17,547 nt of DNA, taken from assembly GCA_025458465.1 (NCBI GenBank), contig JALOSK010000005.1, positions 1-17,547 on the forward strand. Reading direction: 5' to 3'. A program made the translations under genes and the position numbers. Below the pieces are notes generated by a model, which had not been told where the DNA came from, made no database searches, and worked only from the letters and a program-made list of their open reading frames with translations. How positions within the stretch are numbered: position 1 is the stretch's first letter; each line of letters starts with the position of its first letter. This DNA comes from Sandarakinorhabdus sp. Lineage in GTDB: Bacteria > Pseudomonadota > Alphaproteobacteria > Sphingomonadales > Sphingomonadaceae. Positions 1 through 6,872 of this stretch are shown here, in pieces.

Positions 1-53
1 TAGGCGCGGAAGATGAAGCTGCTGCCGTCGACAAGATAGAGATGCTGGGCCAT
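1..53 (-). CDS. polA: DNA polymerase I, N-terminal fragment (runs off left edge)
   Basis: Only the first 17 codons lie in the window. Reading the minus strand from the ATG at 53-51 gives [17 protein letters not shown], with the next codon beginning TA. This is the typical start of bacterial DNA polymerase I: the [14 protein letters not shown] strand opens the 5'-3' exonuclease (FEN-like) domain, and its Asp is a metal-binding residue in that family. The enzyme fills gaps in repair and removes RNA primers during lagging-strand synthesis. The gene is divergent from leuD, with 77 bases between the two chosen start codons. The identification rests on a short but distinctive stretch, and the rest of the gene lies outside the window. 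Confidence 0.8.
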   Translation of the reverse strand, partial: MAQHLYLVDGSSFIFRA

Positions 54-130
54 GCGCGTCTTGTAGGCCCGTCGGCGTGACGGCGAAAGCCGGATTGCCC
101 GCAGGAAGCGGCTGTGGCATCGCGCCTGCC

Positions 131-721
131 ATGCAGCCCTTCACCACGCTTTCCGGCAAGGCCATCCCGTTCGGCGCCGCCAACATCGATACCGATGTGA
201 TCATCCCGGCGCGCTATCTGAAAACCATCACCCGCGCCGGGCTGGGCCAGGGTGCCTTCGCCGCGCTGCGCGAAACGCCGGACAATGTGTTCGACACCCA
301 CGCCGGTGCGCCGATCCTGATCGCCGGCCACAATTTCGGTTGCGGCTCCAGCCGCGAACACGCGCCCTGGGCGCTGGCCGATCTCGGCATCCGCGTGGTG
401 ATCTCGCCAGGCTTCGCCGACATTTTCGCCGGCAACGCCTTCAAGAACGGCCTGCTGCTCGTCACCCTGTCGCAGGAGGCCGTGGATCGGCTGCTGGAGG
501 TGGCGAAGGATGGCCAGCCGATCACGGTCGATCTGGAAAACCAGGTGGTCACGACCCCGTTCCAGGATCGCTTCGAATTCCCGATGGACCCGTTCCGCAA
601 GCATTGCCTGGTCAACGGCCTCGACGAGATCGGGCTGACGCTGGCGATGACCGACGCCATCGGCAGCCATGAAGCCCGGCTGGCGGCCGAACGTCCGTGG
701 ATCGCTGGCGCCGCCGGCTGA
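131..721 (+). CDS. leuD: 3-isopropylmalate dehydratase small subunit
   Basis: LeuD pairs with LeuC to isomerise 2-isopropylmalate to 3-isopropylmalate in cytoplasmic leucine synthesis. The 196-residue product has the usual length and the family landmarks: [15 protein letters not shown] near residues 18-32, and the swivelling-domain loop [13 protein letters not shown] at about 66-78, followed by the [15 protein letters not shown] block. I chose the ATG at 131 because homologues begin just before the FTTLSGxAxPF strand. A GTG at 77 in the same frame would add 18 residues with no family resemblance. No good Shine-Dalgarno sits at the usual distance before 131; the nearest purine-rich run, AGGAAG at about 103, is rather far. 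leuC, normally directly upstream, is absent, and polA lies there instead. Confidence 0.93.
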   Translation: MQPFTTLSGKAIPFGAANIDTDVIIPARYLKTITRAGLGQGAFAALRETPDNVFDTHAGAPILIAGHNFGCGSSREHAPWALADLGIRVVISPGFADIFAGNAFKNGLLLVTLSQEAVDRLLEVAKDGQPITVDLENQVVTTPFQDRFEFPMDPFRKHCLVNGLDEIGLTLAMTDAIGSHEARLAAERPWIAGAAG

Positions 722-730
722 ACCGGCGCG

Positions 731-746
731 TACGTCATTTGACGTA
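731..746. promoter_or_regulatory. Perfect 16-bp palindrome, possible operator
   Basis: TACGTCA, a TT spacer and TGACGTA form a perfect 7+7 inverted repeat starting nine bases after the leuD stop codon and about 100 bases before the UrcA-like gene. The right arm overlaps TTGACG (739-744), which resembles a -35 element, but I see no convincing -10 box 16-18 bases further on. The shape suits a dimeric regulator binding site. With two arms this short and no T-run it is a poor terminator. Confidence 0.4.
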
Positions 747-836
747 GATTCTCCCGCGCAATCGGCGTAAGCTGCGACAGCCTGCCGCACCCGGCAGATC
801 ATGGCCCGCAGACGACCGGCAGAGTCGCCGCGCGCC

Positions 837-843
837 GGGGAGA
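837..843 (+). promoter_or_regulatory. Ribosome binding site of the UrcA-like gene
   Basis: GGGGAGA ends six bases before the ATG at 850. It would directly abut the alternative ATG at 844, so it decides in favour of the shorter start. Confidence 0.6.
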
Positions 844-849
844 ATGACG

Positions 850-1140
850 ATGCGCCTGATTGCAACCCTTTGCCTGGCCGCCGCCGTGGCGGTGCCGGCC
901 GTTGCCGAGCCGATGATCACCGTGCCATCCGGGCACAGCGTGACCGTGGTGACCCACGATCTCGACCTGTCGAGCGCCGATGGCCAGCGCACGCTGGACC
1001 GGCGCCTGTGGCGCGCCGCACGGCAGGTGTGCACCTTCACCACGCTGCGCGATCTGGCCGAATCGCGGCTGGTCGATCGCTGCCGGGCCAACACGCTGGC
1101 CCGCGTGCAGGCACGGCGCACGCAAGGGATAGCCAACTAA
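850..1140 (+). CDS. UrcA-family secreted protein
   Basis: This is a 96-residue protein with a clear Sec signal peptide: MRLIA followed by a hydrophobic Ala/Val/Leu core, with likely cleavage after AVA at residue 19. The mature part resembles the UrcA family: a VxxHDLDLSSxxGQxxLDRRxxRAAxxVC block (about 34-61) and a second Cys in DRCRANxLAR (about 78). The paired cysteines C61 and C78 could form a disulfide in the periplasm. The function of the family is unknown; it is common in Sphingomonadales and Caulobacterales. An ATG at 844 is in frame, but GGGGAGA at 837-843 lies six bases before the ATG at 850, so 850 is preferred. It sits between leuD and leuB without an obvious link to leucine synthesis. 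Confidence 0.75.
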   Translation: MRLIATLCLAAAVAVPAVAEPMITVPSGHSVTVVTHDLDLSSADGQRTLDRRLWRAARQVCTFTTLRDLAESRLVDRCRANTLARVQARRTQGIAN

Positions 1141-1160
1141 GGGCCAACCAAGGGCCAACC
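1139..1160 (+). repeat. Tandem 11-bp direct repeat
   Basis: AAGGGCCAACC occurs twice back to back, at 1139-1149 and 1150-1160. The first copy overlaps the last two bases of the UrcA-like stop codon. It lies in the 93-base gap before leuB and may be a simple duplication. Confidence 0.7.
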
Positions 1161-1189
1161 GGGGCGCGCCACGCAGGCGCGGTGCCCGT

Positions 1190-1218
1190 TTGACGGCGTT
1201 GGCAGACCGGGTGAATGC
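1190..1218 (+). promoter_or_regulatory. Weak candidate promoter for leuB
   Basis: TTGACG at 1190-1195 is a good -35 match. A 17-base spacer leads to GAATGC at 1213-1218, a poor -10. The predicted start point would leave a leader of only about 10 bases before the leuB ATG, so leuB may instead be read through from leuD. Confidence 0.22.
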
Positions 1219-1233
1219 CGGTAAGGGCCGGGC

Positions 1234-2298
1234 ATGACCAAGACACTGCTGCTGCTGCCCGGGGATGGCATTGGCCCCGAAGTCACCGCCGTCGCGCGCC
1301 GCGTTGCCGGGCGCCTGATCAACCAGGGCCTTGATCTGGCCGTGGAAGAGGCGCCCTTTGGCGGCGCCAGCATCGACGCGCACGGCGTGCCGTTGACCGA
1401 GGACACGCTGGCCCGCGCACTGGCCAGCGATGCCGTGCTGATGGGCGCGGTGGGCGGCCCGCAATGGGCAAGGCAAAGCTATGACACGCGGCCCGAAGCC
1501 GGCCTGCTGGGCCTGCGGGCGGGCATGAACGTCTATGCCAACCTGCGCCCGGCGCGCTGTTTTGCGGCGCTGGCCGAAGCCTCCACCCTGAAGCGCGTGT
1601 TCGTGGAGGGGCTGGATATCTTGTTCGTGCGCGAGCTGACCGGCGGCGTCTATTTCGGCAGCCCTCGTGGTGTCGAAACCCTGCCCGATGGCCAGCGCCG
1701 CGGCGTCAACACGCACGTGTACACCACGTCGGAAATCCAGCGCGTCGCCCGCATCGCCTTCGATCTGGCGCGCACCCGCAAGGGCGAGGTGGTTTCCGCC
1801 GAAAAGGGCAACGTGATGGAAGCCGGCCTGATGTGGCGCGAAGAGGTTCAAGCCCTGCGCGACGCCGAATATCCGGACATCAAGCTTTCCCACATGCTGG
1901 CCGACAACATGGCCATGCAGCTGGTGAAATATCCCAAGCAGTTCGACGTGATCCTCACCGACAATCTGTTCGGCGACATATTGTCCGATGAAGCCGCCAT
2001 GCTCACCGGGTCGCTGGGCATGCTGCCATCGGCCGCCATCGGCGATGCCGGCAAGCCGGGCCTGTATGAACCGATCCACGGTTCGGCACCCGACATTGCC
2101 GGGCGCGGTGTCGCCAACCCTTGCGCCTCGGTGCTCAGCCTCGCCATGGCGCTGCGCTACAGCCTGGGTGCGCCGGCACTGGCAGACAAGGTGGAAGCCG
2201 CGGTGGAAGCCGCGCTGAACAGCGGTGCGCGCACGCCCGATCTGGGCGGCACCCTGACCACGGCGGCGATGGGCGACGCGATCCTGGCGGGGCTCTGA
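1234..2298 (+). CDS. leuB: 3-isopropylmalate dehydrogenase
   Basis: LeuB oxidatively decarboxylates 3-isopropylmalate to 2-oxoisocaproate using NAD+ and a divalent metal. The 354-residue length is standard. Visible landmarks are LPGDGIGPEV (8-17), the substrate-arginine region LLGLRAGMNVYANLRP (91-106) with a further Arg in VRELTGGVYFG (132-142), the catalytic Tyr140 and Lys191 (AEKGNV), and the metal-binding Asp cluster TDNLFGDILSDEA (242-254). The NAD-binding EPIHGSAPDIAG loop is at 279-290. The start ATG at 1234 gives the family N-terminus. The stop is followed after one base by the start of the DUF502 gene, so the downstream genes are probably co-translated with it. Confidence 0.97.
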   Translation: MTKTLLLLPGDGIGPEVTAVARRVAGRLINQGLDLAVEEAPFGGASIDAHGVPLTEDTLARALASDAVLMGAVGGPQWARQSYDTRPEAGLLGLRAGMNVYANLRPARCFAALAEASTLKRVFVEGLDILFVRELTGGVYFGSPRGVETLPDGQRRGVNTHVYTTSEIQRVARIAFDLARTRKGEVVSAEKGNVMEAGLMWREEVQALRDAEYPDIKLSHMLADNMAMQLVKYPKQFDVILTDNLFGDILSDEAAMLTGSLGMLPSAAIGDAGKPGLYEPIHGSAPDIAGRGVANPCASVLSLAMALRYSLGAPALADKVEAAVEAALNSGARTPDLGGTLTTAAMGDAILAGL

Positions 2299-2299
2299 G

Positions 2300-2941
2300 T
2301 TGGGCGGGCCCCTGCTCCGCCGCATCCTCGCGCCCTTTGCCACCGGGCTGCTGTTCCTCGCCCCGGTGCTGCTCACCATCATCATCCTGAACTGGCTGTC
2401 GGGCTATCTCGTCGCGGCGCTGGGGCCCGACACGCCACTGGGCCACGCGCTGGGCGCCGCGGGGATGATCTTCACGCCATCCCCCTTCGCGGCCTTCTGG
2501 GCCGGACTGGGCATGGCCGCGCTGCTGGTGTGGCTGATCGGCCTTGCGGTGCAGACGCGCTTTCGTCCGCAGCTGGAAGGCGGGCTGGATGGGCTGATCT
2601 CACGCATCCCCGGCATCGGCCCGCTGTATCGCCCGCTGGCGCAGTTCGTGCGCATGATGGGCGCAGCGCCCGGCGGCGAGATGAGCGGCATGTCGGTCGT
2701 GTCGGTCAGCTTTGGCGACACGGTGGAGGCGCTGGCCCTGCTCACTAGCCCACGCATCCATGATTTCGGGCAGGGCCCGCGCTATCTGATCCTCATCCCC
2801 ACCGCCCCGGTGCCGGTAGGCGGCGGCATGCTGTTCGTCGAAACATCGCGCGTGAAGCCGGTGCCGTCCATGGGTGTCGATGATCTGGCCAAGCTGTATG
2901 TGACGATGGGCACGCTGCCGGCCCCGGGCAGCACGAAATGA
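2300..2941 (+). CDS. DUF502 family membrane protein
   Basis: This is a 213-residue protein with two N-terminal transmembrane segments (about 10-33 and 63-85), separated by a short polar loop and followed by a soluble C-terminal domain. The layout, the ATGLLFLAPVLLT opening helix and the ISRIPGIGPLYRPLAQF motif (about 100-116) fit DUF502, whose plant relatives are the COV/LCV membrane proteins. The biochemical role is unknown. The start is a TTG at 2300, one base after the leuB stop. It is preceded by GGCGGGG inside the end of leuB, and no ATG or GTG fits better. Its stop overlaps the transporter start in ATGA. Both junctions suggest translational coupling. Confidence 0.85.
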   Translation: MGGPLLRRILAPFATGLLFLAPVLLTIIILNWLSGYLVAALGPDTPLGHALGAAGMIFTPSPFAAFWAGLGMAALLVWLIGLAVQTRFRPQLEGGLDGLISRIPGIGPLYRPLAQFVRMMGAAPGGEMSGMSVVSVSFGDTVEALALLTSPRIHDFGQGPRYLILIPTAPVPVGGGMLFVETSRVKPVPSMGVDDLAKLYVTMGTLPAPGSTK

Positions 2942-4173
2942 GCCTGACGCTGCGGATCTTCCTGGCGCTGCTGGCCGGGTTGGCGGCAGGCGCGCTGCTG
3001 CCAGCCGATCTCGGCAAGCCACTGCTGCCCATCACCGACGCCATCGGCAACCTCTGGCTGCAGGCCCTGCAGATGACGATCATCCCGTTGATCGCTGGCC
3101 TGCTGTTCACCGGCATCGCAACCTCGGTGGGGCAGGCCGGTGGCGGGCGCATGGCGGGGCGGGCATTGCTGGCCTTCTTCGGGCTGCTGGTGTTTTCGGC
3201 TGGCTGGTCGATGCTGTTCGTGCCGCTGCTGCTGGATGCCTGGCCGGCGCCGCCCGATGCGGCTGCGGCCATCGTGGCGAACAGCGCCGGCGCGGCGCCG
3301 GTGGGCGAGATCAAGGTCGATATCGGCAAGTGGCTCCTCAGCCTGGTGCCGGCCAACATCTTCGATTCGCTGGCCAAGGGGGACATGCTGCCCGTCGTCA
3401 CCTTCATTGCCGTCTTTGCACTGGCCGCCACCCGGCTTGATGATGGCCGCCGTGGCCAGCTCGTCAGCCTGTTCGATGCCGTGAAGGACACGATGCTGGT
3501 GCTGGTCGGCTGGATCTTCGTGGTGGCGCCGGTGGGTGTGTTCGCGCTGGCCACCAGCGTGGGCATCAAGGCCGGCCTGGGCGCCTTCGGCCTGCTTGGC
3601 CATTATATCGCCTTGCTGGTGGCGGTGCAGGTGGGCCTCATCATCCTCGTCTATCCGCTGGCGGTGATCCTGGGCCGGGTTGGCCCGCTGGCCTTCGCGC
3701 GCGCCGCGCTGCCGGCGCAGGCCGTGGCGGTCTCCACCCAGTCCAGTATCGCTTCGTTGCCGGCCATCTTCGACGGCGCCGAACGGTTGGGCCTGCCGGA
3801 GGCCACCAGCCGCGTGGTGCTGCCGCTGGCGGTGAGCATCTTCCGCATCACCTCCCCCTGCGCCAACGTCGCGGTGGTGCTGTATGTCGGCCATCTGTAC
3901 GGGATGGACCATTCGGCGCTGGCCTTCCTGGGTGCGCTGCTGGCGGCGCTGGTGGCGGCGGTGTCCACCGGCGGCCTGCCCGGCTCCATCACCTTCCTGG
4001 CCGCCTGCGTGCCCATCGCCAACGCCATGGGCGTGCCGATTGCCGTGCTCCCGATCCTGCTGGCGGTGGAACTGGTGCCCGATATCTTCCGCACGCTTGG
4101 CAATGTGACGGCCGATCTGGCGGTGACGGCGATGCTGTCCCGCGATCGCACCCGGAGAACCCCAGACGCCTGA
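2938..4173 (+). CDS. Dicarboxylate/amino-acid:cation symporter (DAACS family)
   Basis: The 411-residue polytopic inner-membrane protein has the glutamate/aspartate transporter fold: the MTIIPLIAGLLFTGIA helix (about 46-61), the serine-rich hairpin-1 tip AVSTQSSIASLPA (about 264-276), and hairpin-2 STGGLPGSITFLAACVPI (about 342-359). It should take up a small carboxylate or amino acid with Na+ or H+. The transmembrane-7 signature NMDGT, which forms sodium sites in GltPh and GltP, is replaced by FRITS (302-306) in PLAVSIFRITSPCAN. This suggests a divergent subfamily with altered ion coupling or substrate. The ATG at 2938 overlaps the DUF502 stop. The true substrate cannot be told from the sequence. 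Confidence 0.87.
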   Translation: MSLTLRIFLALLAGLAAGALLPADLGKPLLPITDAIGNLWLQALQMTIIPLIAGLLFTGIATSVGQAGGGRMAGRALLAFFGLLVFSAGWSMLFVPLLLDAWPAPPDAAAAIVANSAGAAPVGEIKVDIGKWLLSLVPANIFDSLAKGDMLPVVTFIAVFALAATRLDDGRRGQLVSLFDAVKDTMLVLVGWIFVVAPVGVFALATSVGIKAGLGAFGLLGHYIALLVAVQVGLIILVYPLAVILGRVGPLAFARAALPAQAVAVSTQSSIASLPAIFDGAERLGLPEATSRVVLPLAVSIFRITSPCANVAVVLYVGHLYGMDHSALAFLGALLAALVAAVSTGGLPGSITFLAACVPIANAMGVPIAVLPILLAVELVPDIFRTLGNVTADLAVTAMLSRDRTRRTPDA

Positions 4174-4226
4174 ACACTGGACTCTGCATGGCGATGCGGT
4201 AACAGCGCCGGCGCAGGAGAAGAACC

Positions 4227-5267
4227 ATGGGCTACAAGGTCGTTGTCGTTGGCGCCACCGGCAATGTCGGGCGCGAAATGCTGAACATCCTCGCCGAGCG
4301 GGAATTCCCGATCGCCGAGATTGCGGCCGTCGCCTCGTCGCGCTCCACCGGCGACGTGATCGAGTATGGCGACACCGATCGCATGCTCAAGGTGCAGAAC
4401 GTCGAGCATTTCGATTTCACGGGGTGGGACATCGCCCTGTTCGCCGCCGGTTCCGGCCCGACCAAGATCTATGCGCCCAAGGCCGCGGCCCAGGGCTGCG
4501 TGGTGATCGACAACTCGTCGCTTTATCGCATGGAACCGGATGTGCCGCTGATCGTGCCGGAGGTGAACCCGCACGCCATCGACGGTTACAAGAAGCGCAA
4601 CATCATCGCCAACCCCAACTGCTCCACCGCGCAGATGGTGGTGGCGCTGAAGCCGCTGCACGATGAAGCCATCATCAAGCGCGTCGTGGTGAGCACCTAT
4701 CAATCGGTGTCGGGCGCCGGCAAGCAGGGCATGGACGAGCTGTTCACCCAGACCCGCGCCATCTTCGTGAACGATGAACCGGTGATCGAGAAGTTCACCA
4801 AGCGCATCGCCTTCAACGTGATTCCCCACATCGACAGCTTCCTGGGGCCGGACAGCGGCATGGACGGGTACACCAAGGAAGAATGGAAGATGACGGCGGA
4901 GACCCGCAAGATCCTCGATCCCGATATCCAGGTGACCGCGACCTGCGTGCGCGTGCCGGTGTTCGTCGGCCATTCGGAAGCCATCAACATCGAGTTCGAG
5001 AAGCCCATCTCGGCCGCCCGCGCGCAGAGCATCCTGCGCGAAGCGCCGGGCGTCATGCTGATCGACAAGCGCGAGGACGGTGGCTACGTCACCCCCGTCG
5101 AATGCGTCGGTGATTACGCCACCTTCGTCTCCCGCGTGCGCAAGGATCCCACCGTGGAACACGGCCTCGCCCTGTGGTGCGTGTCGGACAATCTGCGCAA
5201 GGGTGCAGCCCTGAACGCGGTGCAGATCGCCGAACTGCTCGGCCGGCGGCACCTGAAGAAGGGCTGA
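4227..5267 (+). CDS. asd: Aspartate-semialdehyde dehydrogenase
   Basis: Asd reduces aspartyl-4-phosphate to aspartate-4-semialdehyde with NADPH, feeding lysine/diaminopimelate, threonine, methionine and isoleucine synthesis. The 346-residue protein carries the Rossmann motif VGATGNVGREM (8-18), the nucleophile Cys132 in IANPNCSTAQMV, the SGAGKQGMDEL loop (162-172), the substrate Arg242 and the general base His249 in RVPVFVGHSEAI. The C-terminal block ECVGDYATFVSRVRKD is also typical. AGGAGA a few bases before the ATG at 4227 is a good ribosome binding site. It follows the transporter after 53 bases with no obvious terminator, so read-through is possible, and it is followed by two hairpins. 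Confidence 0.96.
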   Translation: MGYKVVVVGATGNVGREMLNILAEREFPIAEIAAVASSRSTGDVIEYGDTDRMLKVQNVEHFDFTGWDIALFAAGSGPTKIYAPKAAAQGCVVIDNSSLYRMEPDVPLIVPEVNPHAIDGYKKRNIIANPNCSTAQMVVALKPLHDEAIIKRVVVSTYQSVSGAGKQGMDELFTQTRAIFVNDEPVIEKFTKRIAFNVIPHIDSFLGPDSGMDGYTKEEWKMTAETRKILDPDIQVTATCVRVPVFVGHSEAINIEFEKPISAARAQSILREAPGVMLIDKREDGGYVTPVECVGDYATFVSRVRKDPTVEHGLALWCVSDNLRKGAALNAVQIAELLGRRHLKKG

Positions 5268-5286
5268 ACGAAAGCCGGCAGAACCG

Positions 5287-5302
5287 GGGCCATATTTGGC
5301 CC
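5287..5302 (+). other. Small hairpin after asd
   Basis: GGGCCA, a TATT loop and TGGCCC form a perfect 6-bp stem starting 20 bases after the asd stop. There is no T-run behind it. With the larger hairpin at 5334-5354 it may protect the asd mRNA 3' end or attenuate read-through. Confidence 0.35.
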
Positions 5303-5333
5303 AAGCTGCCGTTATCCCGCCAGATTTGGTTCA

Positions 5334-5354
5334 GCGCCCGGCCATGCCGGGCGC
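5334..5354. terminator. Strong GC hairpin between asd and the porin-like gene
   Basis: GCGCCCGGC (5334-5342), a CAT loop and GCCGGGCGC (5346-5354) form a perfect 9-bp stem with a 3-base loop. It lies between the asd stop and the promoter at 5384. The U-run of an intrinsic terminator is missing, so it may be an inefficient terminator or a 3'-end stabiliser. Confidence 0.4.
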
Positions 5355-5383
5355 GCCATATGTCTGCCTGTCGGCGGGGCATG

Positions 5384-5412
5384 TTGACGTTTCCGTATTA
5401 GTCAAATAATAC
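5384..5412 (+). promoter_or_regulatory. Sigma-70-type promoter of the outer-membrane protein gene
   Basis: TTGACG at 5384-5389 and TAATAC at 5407-5412 are separated by exactly 17 bases. The -35 is a five-of-six match. The region is locally AT-rich (GTATTAGTCAAATAATAC) against a GC-rich background. The transcription start would be near 5419, giving a leader of about 50 bases before the ATG at 5468. Confidence 0.62.
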
Positions 5413-5467
5413 AGCGTCAGCCGGCCCCACCCCCATTGCCGGCACGACAAACAGAAGGATCGAAACC

Positions 5468-6070
5468 ATGTCGCGTATCGCAATTGCCCTCCTCGCCGCT
5501 GCCGCCATCGCTGGCCCGGCCGCCGCGCAGGACGCGCCGAACTTCAACGGCCCCTATATCGGTGTGCAGCTGGGTTGGCAGCAGGATCGCCAGTCGCTGG
5601 TTGCCGGCACCGTGCCGCCCGTCACCGCCCGCGCCAAGGGTGACGGCTTCGCCTATGGCGGCCAGATCGGTTATGACTTCAACCTCGGCAGCGCCGTGGT
5701 TGGCATCGAAACCTCGCTCACCGGCCGGACCGGCACCAACAACTTCCCGACGTTCGATCTGGAAGCCGGCCGCACCATCAACGTGACGGGCCGCGCCGGC
5801 TTCCTGGTGTCGCCTGATGGCCTGCTCTATGCCCGCGGCGGTTATTCCAACGCCCGCTTCAACATCGTGAACCCGGTTGGCCCGGCTGAAACCCGCGATG
5901 GCTGGACGGTCGGCGCCGGCTACGAACATGTGCTGGGCCGCAACGTCTCGGCGCGGCTGGAATACAACTACGCCGATTATGGCGATGATCTGCTGCCGGG
6001 TGTCGGCGGCGGTGCGCGCCTCAACTATCACCGCCACGCGGTGATGACCGGTCTGAACTTCCGCTTCTGA
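5468..6070 (+). CDS. Outer-membrane beta-barrel protein (OmpA/Omp25-like barrel)
   Basis: The 200-residue protein has a Sec signal peptide (MSRIAIALL plus an Ala-rich core, likely cleaved after AAA near residue 20). A small barrel follows, with alternating hydrophobic/aromatic strands: FNGPYIGVQLGWQ, FAYGGQIGYDF, VVGIETSL, NVTGRAGFLV, LLYARGGYS, WTVGAGYEHVL, SARLEYNYADYG. It ends in a terminal phenylalanine (GLNFRF), the signal for BAM-dependent insertion. The closest match is the outer-membrane beta-barrel domain family common in Rhizobiales and Sphingomonadales. AGAAGGA lies about eight bases before the ATG at 5468. It has its own promoter and terminator, so it is monocistronic. Pore activity is not established. 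Confidence 0.87.
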   Translation: MSRIAIALLAAAAIAGPAAAQDAPNFNGPYIGVQLGWQQDRQSLVAGTVPPVTARAKGDGFAYGGQIGYDFNLGSAVVGIETSLTGRTGTNNFPTFDLEAGRTINVTGRAGFLVSPDGLLYARGGYSNARFNIVNPVGPAETRDGWTVGAGYEHVLGRNVSARLEYNYADYGDDLLPGVGGGARLNYHRHAVMTGLNFRF

Positions 6071-6101
6071 TCCGCATCTCGGGTCCCGCTCCGACCGGGG
6101 G

Positions 6102-6135
6102 AAGGCCCTGGCGGCACATGCCGCCGGGGCCTTTT
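6102..6135 (+). terminator. Intrinsic terminator of the beta-barrel gene
   Basis: A 14-bp stem, AAGGCCCTGGCGGC (6102-6115) against GCCGCCGGGGCCTT (6120-6133), has a single G-U wobble, an ACAT loop and a short T-run. It lies about 30 bases after the stop. The complementary strand has an A-rich side too, so it may also slow transcripts arriving from the convergent oxidase gene. Confidence 0.8.
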
Positions 6136-6140
6136 CCATG

Positions 6141-6863
6141 TCACGCCTCCAGCCGCCCTTCCGTGCCGGCCCGGCCTGTGAGCTTTGCCGGCTCGTCCAG
6201 CAGATCGGCAAAGTGATGATTGGCATCGCGGTGGCTGGCTTCATCGGCCCGCACGGCCAGCACCACGTCGCGCAGCCGCGCCTGTGCCGGCAGCTGCCAA
6301 TAATCGATGGCAATCTGCGGCGCTGGCACATTGGCGGTATGGCCGGCATCGATGCTGTGCAGAAACTGCGTGTAGCTGATCACCGCCTCCTCTTCGAAAT
6401 AGCCGACCAGCCGGTGCGCCGTGCGCGGGTGCAGCAGATAGAGGAGGAAGAAGCAGTTGAAGAACATGCCCTGCGCCATCAGCACGGCGGCACGTTCAAG
6501 GGCGTTGGGCCTTGCGATGGCCACGAAGGTCATCAGGTGCATCCGCTCATTCTCGGCTTCCAGCAGGAGCTTGCGGATCCAACCGCGATCCGGTTCCATG
6601 CGGCGCAGGCATTTCAGGTGCACCAGCATGCCTGCCACCATGCCGGGCACGGCAGCGACGGTTTCCAGCACAACCGCGCGATGGCCATAGCGCCCGGCAA
6701 AGAAGCGATCGGCAATCCAGCGCAACAGCCGGGTCAGGCGCCAGGCAATGCGGTCCGAAAGGTCCCGCGGGGGCCGGTGGCCCGCCGCGGGGCGAAGCGT
6801 GGCGGGACTGTGGATGTCTGCATGGCTGGCCACGCCAGGCAGGGGCCGCATATCAGGGCTCAT
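6141..6863 (-). CDS. aox: Alternative oxidase (diiron quinol oxidase)
   Basis: This is a non-proton-pumping, cyanide-insensitive ubiquinol:oxygen oxidoreductase bound to one leaflet of the inner membrane. The 240-residue protein contains all AOX signature blocks: [15 protein letters not shown] (E67), [13 protein letters not shown] (E106, H109), [11 protein letters not shown] (Glu cluster 157-159), and the [12 protein letters not shown] and [12 protein letters not shown] blocks (E208, H211). All six diiron ligands therefore appear to be present. The N-terminus is short and lacks the regulatory cysteine of plant enzymes. I chose the ATG at 6863 because GAGGGAG (6873-6879) precedes it by nine bases; the ATG at 6872 abuts that site, and a longer frame to 6947 has no family resemblance. 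It is convergent with the beta-barrel gene and probably monocistronic. Confidence 0.93.
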   Translation of the reverse strand: MSPDMRPLPGVASHADIHSPATLRPAAGHRPPRDLSDRIAWRLTRLLRWIADRFFAGRYGHRAVVLETVAAVPGMVAGMLVHLKCLRRMEPDRGWIRKLLLEAENERMHLMTFVAIARPNALERAAVLMAQGMFFNCFFLLYLLHPRTAHRLVGYFEEEAVISYTQFLHSIDAGHTANVPAPQIAIDYWQLPAQARLRDVVLAVRADEASHRDANHHFADLLDEPAKLTGRAGTEGRLEA

Positions 6864-6872
6864 GATCGGCAT

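Noticed and set aside
77..130. GTG start at 77 for leuD
   Set aside because: It would add 18 residues not seen at LeuD N-termini; the ATG at 131 matches the family start.
799..2385. 528-codon open frame on the minus strand across the UrcA-like gene and leuB
   Set aside because: It is antisense to leuB, whose catalytic motifs are intact. The product is His/Gln/Arg-rich with no domain, as expected for a GC-rich shadow frame.
3651..5252. 533-codon open frame on the minus strand across the transporter and asd
   Set aside because: It is antisense to two well-supported genes and lacks any recognisable motif. Similar shadows occur at 2782-3912 and 2793-3569.
5417..6349. 310-codon minus-strand frame across the beta-barrel gene and the end of the oxidase gene
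   Set aside because: It overlaps a signal-peptide barrel gene with its own promoter and terminator, and crosses the terminator hairpin. The translation is low-complexity Ala/Gly/Arg.
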